Of a stretch of 9,493 nt of DNA, positions 1 to 6,078 are shown piece after piece (the first letter of the stretch is position 1; every line of letters begins with the position of its first letter). The notes below the pieces were generated by a model. The model saw only the letters and a program-made list of their open reading frames with translations, was not told the origin of the DNA and ran no database searches. The stretch is from SIG714 sp045629725. GTDB taxonomy: Bacteria; Bacillota; Clostridia; Oscillospirales; CAG-272. The stretch is taken from positions 1 through 9,493 of the forward strand of contig JAZQRT010000094.1 in the NCBI GenBank assembly GCA_045629725.1, given 5' to 3'. The translations under genes were made by a program, and so were the position numbers.

Positions 1-339
1 GTTTATGTCAATGGCATTTACAGTTACACCCATAGGGCGCTTCGTTACTCCCCACTTGCCGGGAATGGAAAGACAGCCCTCAAGCTCCTCCTGCTCTCCG
101 TAATATGCAACTATCTTGGGATTGATAAGTACGATGGTTTCCCCCGGCTCCGTTTCCACAAGGGCGATCCTCTTAAGTACTCCGACCTGAGGTGCGGCAA
201 GTCCCGCTCCCTGTGCCTCGTGGAGGGTCTCGATCATATCCTCGATAAGTGTCTTTATTCTTGGGGTTATGACGTCAACTTCTCTGCATTTCTTGCGAAG
301 GATATCGTCCCCTTCTTTTACTATCGTTAAAAGTGCCAT
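1..339 (-). CDS. def: Peptide deformylase, N-terminal part (cut by window edge)
   Basis: Peptide deformylase removes the N-formyl group from nascent proteins using a metal centre. The 113 visible codons start with MALLTIVKEGDD. They contain motif 1, GAGLAAPQVG (residues 44-53), and motif 2, EGCLSIPG (residues 87-94), whose Cys89 is a metal ligand in this family. The third motif (HExxH) should lie in the missing C-terminal part, since the frame is still open at base 1. The ATG at 337-339 is preceded by a good Shine-Dalgarno (AAAGGAG on the minus strand). It lies 18 bp after the priA stop, so the two genes are probably co-transcribed. priA-def is the usual order in Bacillota, with fmt expected next outside the window. 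Identification is firm; only completeness is unknown. Confidence 0.96.
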   Translation of the reverse strand, partial: MALLTIVKEGDDILRKKCREVDVITPRIKTLIEDMIETLHEAQGAGLAAPQVGVLKRIALVETEPGETIVLINPKIVAYYGEQEELEGCLSIPGKWGVTKRPMGVTVNAIDIN

Positions 340-357
340 TTTTCATTCTCCTTTTCA

Positions 358-2868
358 TCATATACTGGACGGGTTCATGTCAACCGTTACCGATACGCTT
401 GAGCCCGATTTCTTTTCCGTGTGCATGAGAAGCTCCGAAAGAGCCTTTCTCATTCTTTTATTTGATTTACATTTTATTACGATCTTCATTCTCATTTTTT
501 CTCTGAGCTTGAATATGGGTGCCTCCATTGGTCCGAATATCTGCATCTTCAAATCGGAATACTCACCCTTTATCATTTCCTTAAGCTTATTGCAGGCTAT
601 CTCCACGCTGTTCGCAAGTGCCTTTTCATCCTCCGAGGAAAAGGATATTGCCGCAATATCGCAGAAGGGCGGAAACAGAAGCGCGTGTCTGAGGGCTATT
701 TCGTTTTCATAAAAAGCCTTATAATCCTGCTTTGCCGCAAGAAGTATGGTCTTATTATCGGGACTTGAGGTCTGTATGACCGCCTTTCCCGCAGTATCTC
801 CCCTTCCCGCTCTGCCTATGACCTGAGTTACAAGGGAAAAGGTCCTCTCAGCGGCTCTGTAATCTCCCATAAAAAGTCCCGAATCTATATTAATAACGCC
901 AACAAGGGTTACCCTCGGGAAATCGTGCCCCTTGGTGACCATCTGCGTTCCGAGCATGATATCCTGCTTTCCGCTTCTGAACTCCTCCAGCATACTGTCA
1001 AAGGAAAACTTGCTTTTGGTGGTATCCGCATCCAGCCTCATTACCTCGGCATCCTTCATGAGAGACTTTATCTGCTTTTCAACGTATTGTGTGCCGTAGC
1101 CCATAAAATGAATAACTCTGCTTCCGCACTCACTGCATTTTTCGGGTACGCTCGTTTTATAGGAGCAATAGTGGCACATGAGATATCCGTTTTCTTTTCT
1201 CGCTCCGAGGGAGTCCGCCCACGTTACGGGTGTTCTGTCCTTGGTATGGTAAGTGAGTGACACCGAGCAGCTCGGGCATTTTATCACGTTTCCGCACAGC
1301 GAGCAGGTTGCAAAATTACTGTATCCCCGTCGATTTACGAAAAGTATGGACTGCTCCTTCTTCTCAAGCCTTTCCCCAAGCTCCTGCAGCAGAAGCTCCG
1401 ACACGGGACGGGACATATCCGTACCCCTTGTGTCAAATATGGTGGTTTTGGGAAGTGCGTTGCCCGAATATCTGTTATTTAATTCAAGGAGGGTATACAC
1501 TCCCGTTTTTGCTTTATAATAGGTTTCTATAGACGGCGTCGCCGAGGCAAGAAGCATCAAAGCGTTATGGTGAGCGCATCTGAACCTTGCAATATCCCTT
1601 GCGTGATACCTTGGTGACATATCGGATTTATAGGTATGCTCCTGCTCCTCGTCTATAATAACAAGTCCGAGGTTGTCAAAGGGGGCAAATATTGCCGATC
1701 TTGTTCCGATACATATCTTAGCCTTGCCCTCACTCATCCTTCTCCACTCGTCAAACCTTTCTCCGTTTGAAAGAGCTGAATGTATCACGGCGATATCATT
1801 TCCGTAAAAGGAGGAAAAAAGGCTTACCGTTTGAGGCGTCAGTGATATTTCGGGCACAAGGACGATAACGCTCTTGCCCCCTGCAATTACCTTGTCAATG
1901 ACGCTTTTCATTACCCTTGTTTTACCGCTTCCCGTTACACCGTGCAATAGCACAGCCCTTGGAACACCCTCGTCACAAAGCTTGGCAATTTCATTGTAGG
2001 CATAATTCTGCTCGGGAGAAAGCTCATTTTTGTCCCCCGTCTTTTCCTTATCCTTATAGGGGGTTCTGTAGTGGTTGACGCTTGTTATCTTGATAAATTC
2101 CTTTTTTACAAGGGCGGACAGCATGGCTTTGGTAACTCCGAGCTTTTCTCTGAGCTCACCTAAGGAGCATGCGCCAAACTCGTCTATATATTTTACTATC
2201 TGCTTTTGCTTTGAGGAACGGGAAAGAGATACCATCATCTCATCGTCAAGGGGTCTTTTAAGCTCTGCATACTCAAGGCTCACGCTTTTGGTGCTGTTTT
2301 TTATCCTGTACTCAAGGCTTATAAACTCATTGGAAAGAAGCTTTGAAAGCTCAAGGTCGATCTTCTCACCGAATTTCCGCGTCAGCTCCTCCTTGTATAC
2401 GCCGTGTCCGTCCGTGCACTGTGATGACTTTTTAACGATATACTCATAAATTTTAGTACACTCAACGCCAAGCGCTTCCGTATCATGACCTCCTGAGGCA
2501 AAGTATTCCTTATCCACCCGCCCGAGAGTTCCTGTCGGAAGAATGGTCTTTAGAGCTTCCCCGATACTGCAAAACACCGTATCCTTCATATAAAAGCAGA
2601 GCTTCATCATCTCCTCGGAAAGCGTTTCCACCACCGTATCCGTAAGCATGCTTGAGATATACTTAAGCTTCGCTCCCCTATCCGTGTTTTGATAAAGTCT
2701 TCCCACAAGACCTGCCGAAAGCTTATTGCTCCTGCCGAAGGGTACGCACACGAAGCTTCCAACCTTTATTTTGTCCCTCATGGAAGGATCTATGCGATAT
2801 GAATACCCTATATCAGCAGAATAGGGCAGATCAAGTATATATACCTCTGCGGTATTAAATGAGTCCAT
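358..2868 (-). CDS. priA: Primosomal protein N', replication restart helicase PriA
   Basis: PriA is a 3'-5' superfamily 2 DNA helicase that recognises stalled forks and reloads the replisome. The 836-residue product is of normal to slightly long length. Visible parts are an N-terminal 3'-DNA-binding domain (about 5-110, with VCVPFGR), Walker A GVTGSGKT (310-317), motif II DEEQ (406-409), SAT (442-444), the zinc region with eight cysteines (522, 525, 531, 534, 565, 568, 578, 581), GTQMVTKGHDF (640-650) and motif VI QVIGRAGRG (682-690). Motif II reads DEEQ where many PriA proteins have DEEH; I believe this occurs in other Clostridia. The spacing between the second and third cysteine pairs is unusually long. 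The ATG is preceded by AAAGGAAGGATTAAT, a usable Shine-Dalgarno. The gene sits between rpoZ and def, without coaBC, and a hairpin lies upstream. No convincing dedicated promoter was seen; a TATAAG hexamer about 30 bp upstream lacks a good -35. Confidence 0.97.
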   Translation of the reverse strand: MDSFNTAEVYILDLPYSADIGYSYRIDPSMRDKIKVGSFVCVPFGRSNKLSAGLVGRLYQNTDRGAKLKYISSMLTDTVVETLSEEMMKLCFYMKDTVFCSIGEALKTILPTGTLGRVDKEYFASGGHDTEALGVECTKIYEYIVKKSSQCTDGHGVYKEELTRKFGEKIDLELSKLLSNEFISLEYRIKNSTKSVSLEYAELKRPLDDEMMVSLSRSSKQKQIVKYIDEFGACSLGELREKLGVTKAMLSALVKKEFIKITSVNHYRTPYKDKEKTGDKNELSPEQNYAYNEIAKLCDEGVPRAVLLHGVTGSGKTRVMKSVIDKVIAGGKSVIVLVPEISLTPQTVSLFSSFYGNDIAVIHSALSNGERFDEWRRMSEGKAKICIGTRSAIFAPFDNLGLVIIDEEQEHTYKSDMSPRYHARDIARFRCAHHNALMLLASATPSIETYYKAKTGVYTLLELNNRYSGNALPKTTIFDTRGTDMSRPVSELLLQELGERLEKKEQSILFVNRRGYSNFATCSLCGNVIKCPSCSVSLTYHTKDRTPVTWADSLGARKENGYLMCHYCSYKTSVPEKCSECGSRVIHFMGYGTQYVEKQIKSLMKDAEVMRLDADTTKSKFSFDSMLEEFRSGKQDIMLGTQMVTKGHDFPRVTLVGVINIDSGLFMGDYRAAERTFSLVTQVIGRAGRGDTAGKAVIQTSSPDNKTILLAAKQDYKAFYENEIALRHALLFPPFCDIAAISFSSEDEKALANSVEIACNKLKEMIKGEYSDLKMQIFGPMEAPIFKLREKMRMKIVIKCKSNKRMRKALSELLMHTEKKSGSSVSVTVDMNPSSI

Positions 2869-2942
2869 ATTAATCCTTCCTTTACACTATCTTATACCGT
2901 ATTTAAAAACTCAAAATAAACAAAGTCACTCCGAGTCTTGCT

Positions 2943-2995
2943 AAAAATGAGAACCCTTTATCATACAAAAACATATGACTCGAGATTCTCACTTT
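2943..2995 (-). terminator. Hairpin with short U-tract between rpoZ and priA (possible terminator or attenuator)
   Basis: Read on the minus strand, AAAGTGAGAA (2995-2986) pairs with TTCTCATTTT (2953-2944) through ten pairs including one G-U. Inside it, TCATAT (2978-2973) pairs with GTATGA (2966-2961) around a six-base loop. The distal arm runs into a TTTTT stretch (2947-2943), then AGC. The stem is AT-rich, so termination may be partial, which would lower priA-def expression relative to rpoZ. A competing pairing exists between CGAGTC (2982-2977) and GACTCG (2937-2932). It would break the inner stem, as in attenuators. The pairing is read directly; the function is inferred. Confidence 0.5.
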
Positions 2996-3004
2996 TGCTA
3001 TTGA

Positions 3005-3280
3005 TTATTCAGCACCCTTTACGGAAGGATCAACTATCTCGTATGTTCCGTTTCTGATGCGGTCGATTGCCGTTTTGATGGACTTGTCATCTCTGAGCTC
3101 CTCAGAAATGAGGGCGTGAATGCTCTTGTCGGAGCCCTTGTTTCCGATTATCTTTTCTGCTTCTTCCTTCTGCTTGGAATACTCGTCCTTTACAAGACAA
3201 GCTGCCTTTGCAACTGCAACCGTAACAGAATAACGGTCAAATTCACCCTTACCTATAGTATCAACTGTTGGATAAATCAT
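3005..3280 (-). CDS. rpoZ: DNA-directed RNA polymerase omega subunit (divergent)
   Basis: Omega is a small subunit that helps RNA polymerase assemble by clamping the beta' chain. The 91-residue protein starts with MIYPTVD, like other clostridial omegas (MxxPSxD), followed by the helix RYSVTVAVAKAACLV (about 16-30), which matches the family pattern of a Tyr-Ser/Thr-Leu-Val start and an alanine-rich AAKRAR helix. The usual Arg-Ala-Arg is replaced by Ala-Ala-Cys, so the match is weak. The C-terminal part, IKTAIDRIRNGTYEIVD, fits the family pattern of a terminal helix and short strand. Position just after gmk is the strongest support, because gmk-rpoZ is a widespread pair. A strong Shine-Dalgarno (GAGGAGA) precedes the ATG. 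The gap from gmk is 53 bp. Confidence 0.8.
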   Translation of the reverse strand: MIYPTVDTIGKGEFDRYSVTVAVAKAACLVKDEYSKQKEEAEKIIGNKGSDKSIHALISEELRDDKSIKTAIDRIRNGTYEIVDPSVKGAE

Positions 3281-3333
3281 ATTCTTTCTCCTCTCAACAC
3301 ATTTATATAACTTTATTTTTACTACGTTATTAC

Positions 3334-3954
3334 TTATGAATAGAACTTTTCCGAAAAATCTCTGTGATTTTCAGTTTTGCACTCCTCGTGCTCAACACCG
3401 TTTATGATCTGGCAAACCGTTTCCGCCGCCTTTTCAAGCTCTCCCGTGGGATTTACTACGATATAATCGTATGCGTAAAGCTGCTCAAGCTCCCAACGTG
3501 CCGTGTCAAGACGGTTATTCATATCATCCTCTGAGGTATCTCCTCTGCCCGCAAGCCTTGCCGTCAGAGTTTTATAATCGGGAGCTGATATCATTATAAG
3601 CACCGCCTCGGGCATCATTTCCTTTACTCTCAAGGCGCCCTGCACGTCAATTTCAAGAATTATGTTCTTACCCTTTTCAAGGGCTGACACAACGTACTCC
3701 TTCGGCGTTCCGTAATAATTTCCGTTGTATCTTGCATGCTCAAGAAAGCTCTCTTTTTCTATTCTTTCAAGAAATTCCTCTCTTGTCAAAAAGAAATAAT
3801 TTACTCCGTCGACCTCACCCGGACGGGGCGCTCTTGTGGTTGCCGAAATCGAAAGCTCAGCAACACCCTTTTCAAGAACGACCTTGCAAAGTGCTCCCTT
3901 GCCGCTTCCCGAGGGTCCCGAAATTATAAAAAGTTTTCCCTTTTGGTTTTCCAT
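3334..3954 (-). CDS. gmk: Guanylate kinase
   Basis: Guanylate kinase phosphorylates GMP to GDP with ATP in the cytoplasm, and is needed for GTP and (p)ppGpp pools. The 206-residue protein has the P-loop GPSGSGKG (13-20), the GMP-binding segment SISATTRAPRPGEVDGVNYF (35-54), RYNGNYYGTPKEYV (75-88), the catalytic-region EIDVQGA (101-107), and the lid-like LAGRGDTSEDDMNNRL (134-149). These match the family throughout. The length is normal, with a short charged C-terminal tail. The start has an AGGAGG Shine-Dalgarno lying in the 17-bp gap after remA, which points to a tight operon. Confidence 0.98.
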   Translation of the reverse strand: MENQKGKLFIISGPSGSGKGALCKVVLEKGVAELSISATTRAPRPGEVDGVNYFFLTREEFLERIEKESFLEHARYNGNYYGTPKEYVVSALEKGKNIILEIDVQGALRVKEMMPEAVLIMISAPDYKTLTARLAGRGDTSEDDMNNRLDTARWELEQLYAYDYIVVNPTGELEKAAETVCQIINGVEHEECKTENHRDFSEKFYS

Positions 3955-3971
3955 AATGCGATCCTCCTGTA

Positions 3972-4235
3972 TTATTCCTCAGCTTCCTCGTTATCCGCTT
4001 CACCCTTCTCAATCCTCTGGAACAGAGTTTCGGGTGTAACGGAACAGGTGATTATATGGTCCGTATCGCAAACAAGAACGGATTTGCATTTCTTGCCGCA
4101 ACAAAGATCAATGGCTCTTCCCGATTCCTTTGCCTCAAGGATCATTCTTTTGATCGGTGCACTGTCGGGCTGTGCCACTGAAACGATCCTGTCAAAGGCA
4201 ACTAAATTTCCGTATCCTACGTTTACAAATTTCAT
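3972..4235 (-). CDS. remA: RemA/DUF370 family DNA-binding regulator
   Basis: RemA of Bacillus subtilis is a ring-forming DNA-binding protein that activates biofilm matrix and osmoprotection genes. In other Clostridia the role is less clear. The 87-residue protein aligns along its length with that family: FVNVGYGNLVAFDRIVSV (3-20), PDSAPIKRMI (23-32), CDTDHIITCSVTPET (56-70). The basic residues R16 and R30 are kept. The RRTR segment known in B. subtilis reads KKCK here (48-51). Five cysteines (45, 46, 50, 56, 64) are unusual for the family. The acidic C-terminal tail (DNEEAEE) is common. The gene lies 10 bp after yicC and 17 bp before gmk, its classical place. Its ribosome site is AAAGGTG. Confidence 0.93.
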   Translation of the reverse strand: MKFVNVGYGNLVAFDRIVSVAQPDSAPIKRMILEAKESGRAIDLCCGKKCKSVLVCDTDHIITCSVTPETLFQRIEKGEADNEEAEE

Positions 4236-4245
4236 TCTACACCTT

Positions 4246-5133
4246 TTATTCGAGATTCTGAACCTGTTCTCTGATCTTCTCTATAATACACTTCATTTCA
4301 ACAACGATGGCTGCACTCTGGGCATCCGAGCATTTTGATCCTGAGGTATTTACCTCTCGGTTTATCTCCTGAAGCAGAAAATCAAGTCTGCGCCCAACAG
4401 GCTCTGAGGATCTGAAAATCTCCTCAAAGGCTTCAAGGTGGATCCCAAGTCTGACAAGCTCCTCGTCGATCGCCGTCTTATCTGCAAATATTGCGCACTC
4501 GGTTATTATCCTTGCTTCGTCTGCCACGATATTCTTTTCCTTCAAGACCTCGTTAAGCCTTGCTTCAAGTCTTTCGCGGTAAAGCTTTGTATAGACCTCC
4601 GCTCTTGCAGAAAGCTTTTCTCTCATCACGCCAAGCTCTTCCTTTTTTGCAAGAAGATCCGCAGTGAGTCTTTTTCCTTCCGCTTCTCTGCCCTCAATAA
4701 ATATCTTCAGGGCAGCGTCAAGCACGGTCTTAACGTCATTCCAAAGAGCCTCAATATCCTCTTCCTCGGTGATGGAGGTAAATACCGCCGTGTTTCTTGC
4801 AACGCTCATAACACTGATATCGTCCCGAAGTCCGAAAAGATCGCGAAGCTCTCGGCAGGCTTCTATATATGACGCGGCATAGGCTCTGTCAACACATATC
4901 TTTTCCCTTGAGGATTCGATCTCGTTTATCGAAAGATATACGTCAAGCTTACCTCTTGATACTCCCGATCTTTGAAGATAGGTTTTGATCTTTTCTTCAA
5001 ACATTCCGTAGTTTCTGGGAAGCTTTATATTATAATCAAGAAATTTACTGTTTACGGATTTAAGCTCAACAGTAATCTCTCTGCCGTTTATTACACAGAC
5101 AGATCTGCCAAATGCAGTCATGCTTCTTGCCAT
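4246..5133 (-). CDS. yicC: YicC/YloC family endoribonuclease
   Basis: YicC/YloC proteins are endoribonucleases reported to act in mRNA and small-RNA turnover. The 295-residue protein starts with MARSMTAFGRS, matching the family N-terminus (MIxSMTGFG). It carries ELKSVNSKFLDYNIKLPR (23-40), then a long helical middle region and the conserved end DEELVRLGIHLEAFEEIF, GRRLDFLLQEINREVNTSGS, and terminal KIREQVQNLE. Length is normal. It is the first gene of the housekeeping operon: a consensus promoter lies about 37-65 bp upstream, and the gene downstream follows after 10 bp. The Shine-Dalgarno is AAGAGG at a slightly long 11-base spacing. The start is supported by the family N-terminal motif. Confidence 0.97.
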   Translation of the reverse strand: MARSMTAFGRSVCVINGREITVELKSVNSKFLDYNIKLPRNYGMFEEKIKTYLQRSGVSRGKLDVYLSINEIESSREKICVDRAYAASYIEACRELRDLFGLRDDISVMSVARNTAVFTSITEEEDIEALWNDVKTVLDAALKIFIEGREAEGKRLTADLLAKKEELGVMREKLSARAEVYTKLYRERLEARLNEVLKEKNIVADEARIITECAIFADKTAIDEELVRLGIHLEAFEEIFRSSEPVGRRLDFLLQEINREVNTSGSKCSDAQSAAIVVEMKCIIEKIREQVQNLE

Positions 5134-5169
5134 AGCGCAAAGTACCTCTTATATTTCTCTTATCAATTA

Positions 5170-5198
5170 ATTATATCATCATTTTCCTCTCTTGTCAA
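5170..5198 (-). promoter_or_regulatory. Sigma-A promoter of the yicC-remA-gmk-rpoZ operon
   Basis: On the minus strand, TTGACA (5198-5193) is followed after exactly 17 bases by TATAAT (5175-5170). A TG lies one base before the -10 box (TGATATAAT), an extended -10. Both hexamers are perfect matches to the vegetative consensus. The predicted transcript starts near 5163, giving a leader of about 30 bases before the yicC ATG at 5133. No operator was seen in or near it, so high constitutive expression is expected. Confidence 0.9.
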
Positions 5199-5229
5199 TG
5201 ATTTACCAATATTTTTTAAAATTTCCTAA

Positions 5230-5350
5230 CGGAACGATTCGGCGAAACGCAGGTAAATCCGTGCGTGGCGTTTGCTTGCGGACGAAGGGTGGCGCCCCTA
5301 CAAGGAAGAATGTTAATTCGGCAAACCGCGGGGGATTTGTGCAACGTAAA
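5230..5350. repeat. GC-rich segment resembling a dispersed clostridial intergenic repeat
   Basis: The minus-strand core TTGTAGGGGCGCCACCC (about 5303-5287) resembles the GTAGGGGCG-type non-coding repeats I recall from many gut Clostridia genomes. It is flanked by an imperfect direct repeat on the plus strand: ATTCGGCGAAACGC (5237-5250) and ATTCGGCAAACCGC (5316-5329). The AAACGC near 5245 can also pair with GCGTTT near 5268. There is no reading frame of note. Only one copy lies in this window, so membership in a repeat family is inferred from composition, the core motif and recall, not from a second copy. Confidence 0.55.
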
Positions 5351-5386
5351 ACGTGCCGCTATCGGAAAATAACCGACAGAGGCACG
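5348..5386 (-). terminator. Two-part hairpin followed by UUUU, downstream of the kinase-like gene
   Basis: On the minus strand, CGTGCC (5386-5381) pairs with GGCACG (5357-5352). Inside, after a two-base mismatch on each side, TGTCGG (5378-5373) pairs with CCGATA (5365-5360) around a seven-base loop. The stem is followed by TTTT (5351-5348) and then ACG. It lies about 90 bases past the kinase stop. It could end the upstream operon or be one end of the neighbouring repeat. The T-tract is short, so efficiency is uncertain. Confidence 0.55.
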
Positions 5387-5424
5387 AATGAAATTAATAT
5401 TTAATCCCTTTTATATTTGATAAT

Positions 5425-5446
5425 AAAACTTTTTTAAAAAAGTTTT
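5425..5446. repeat. 22-bp perfect AT-rich palindrome
   Basis: The two 11-base arms AAAACTTTTTT and AAAAAAGTTTT are exact inverse complements with no spacer, so the palindrome is perfect over 22 bp with one C-G pair per arm. It is located 31 bases past the stop of the kinase-like gene. Closer to the stop, CTTTTTT and AAAAAAG on the minus strand can form a second weak hairpin (about 5456-5473). These may act as a weak 3'-end signal for either direction, but lack the GC-rich stem of a standard intrinsic terminator. Confidence 0.5.
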
Positions 5447-5476
5447 TTGGCTTACCTTTTTTACAAAAAAAGCAAG

Positions 5477-5995
5477 TTAATCGAATATCTTTTTCATTAC
5501 AGAAGCGATAAAATCTGTGAATTGCTTTGAGCTTTCAAGCAGGGGAACGTCATTGTGGTATATATAGTCATAGGGGTAGTTTTCCACCTCATCGTCCGCC
5601 GCGTTGCCGTATTTCTCCGCATTGTCAACGGCGCTTCTCTTTATAAGAAGGGTGATGGCAGGTGTGTGGAGTGAATCCACAAATTTCTCGATCTCGCTTC
5701 CCTCTCTGATGTGTACCAGCATTATTCGATTTTCATCCTCCAAAAACGCGCGGTACTCCTCAAGAGCATACTTTGTGGGCAGGTCATTATATTCAGTAAA
5801 TATCCTTTTGAGCTCTGCCAAAAAGCGTCGGGATCTATCATCCTTTTCTCCGTTCCAGCCGTTTTCCGATGCAATTTTTTTGATGGGCGTAATGCTTGAA
5901 ACGTTTTTGATCCTATATGTTTTTTCAAGAGCATCGCAAAGAGCATCCTTTCCGACTCCTCCCTTACCGTTTATGACAATTACAAGTTTATTCAT
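5477..5995 (-). CDS. Small P-loop kinase-like protein of unknown substrate
   Basis: The 172-residue protein begins with a beta strand and Walker A motif, MNKLVIVINGKGGVGKDALC, with GKGGVGKD at 10-17. This layout is typical of nucleotide, dephospho-CoA and dNMP kinases. A segment near residues 45-75 (NGWNGEKDDRSRRFLAELK, then EYNDLPTKYA) looks like a substrate or lid region seen in small kinase-like proteins often left as hypothetical in Clostridia. MLVHIRE (about 93-99) looks like a central strand ending in a charged loop. No signal peptide or membrane segment is seen. The ATG has an AGAGGA ribosome site. It lies 83 bp after marR with a hairpin between, and no separate promoter was found, so it probably depends on read-through. 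The substrate is not identifiable; the enzyme class is inference. Confidence 0.82.
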   Translation of the reverse strand: MNKLVIVINGKGGVGKDALCDALEKTYRIKNVSSITPIKKIASENGWNGEKDDRSRRFLAELKRIFTEYNDLPTKYALEEYRAFLEDENRIMLVHIREGSEIEKFVDSLHTPAITLLIKRSAVDNAEKYGNAADDEVENYPYDYIYHNDVPLLESSKQFTDFIASVMKKIFD

Positions 5996-6022
5996 TGGAT
6001 CATTCCTCTTTAAACTAAAGAT

Positions 6023-6063
6023 ATCCGCCCATCTTTTATTGACGGGCGGGATAATATTTTTTT
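6023..6063. terminator. GC-rich hairpin between marR and the kinase-like gene
   Basis: ATCCGCCCATC (6023-6033, with the first base at 6023) pairs with GACGGGCGGGAT (6041-6052) around a seven-base loop, with one bulged G and one G-U pair. On the plus strand it is followed by AATATTTTTTT (6053-6063), a good T-tract. On the minus strand, the sense of the genes, the stem is followed by ATCTTTAGTTT, a poor T-tract. It may attenuate transcription out of the marR operon, or stop antisense transcription entering marR. Confidence 0.6.
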
Positions 6064-6078
6064 GGAAATTTTGTTTCG

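Larger units (their letters stand above)
5134..5476. other. 343-bp intergenic region between the kinase-like gene and yicC
   Basis: No credible gene was found here in either direction. From high to low coordinates it holds two AT-rich hairpins just after the kinase stop, a GC-containing hairpin (5352-5386), a GC-rich repeat-like segment (about 5230-5350) and the yicC promoter (5170-5198). Base composition changes sharply: the repeat-like part is clearly GC-richer than the AT-rich flanks, which suggests it was inserted into an originally AT-rich spacer. Confidence 0.7.

Noticed and set aside
2880..2930. Dedicated promoter for priA
   Set aside because: A TATAAG hexamer is present but no acceptable -35 box lies at 16-18 bases, so the evidence is too weak to call.
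3736..4338. 200-codon open frame on the plus strand
   Set aside because: It is antisense across gmk, remA and the end of yicC, all of which have clear family motifs, and it crosses their gene boundaries.
5192..5404. 70-codon open frame on the plus strand through the intergenic region
   Set aside because: It runs through the yicC promoter and the repeat-like block, lacks a clear ribosome site, and the peptide resembles nothing known.
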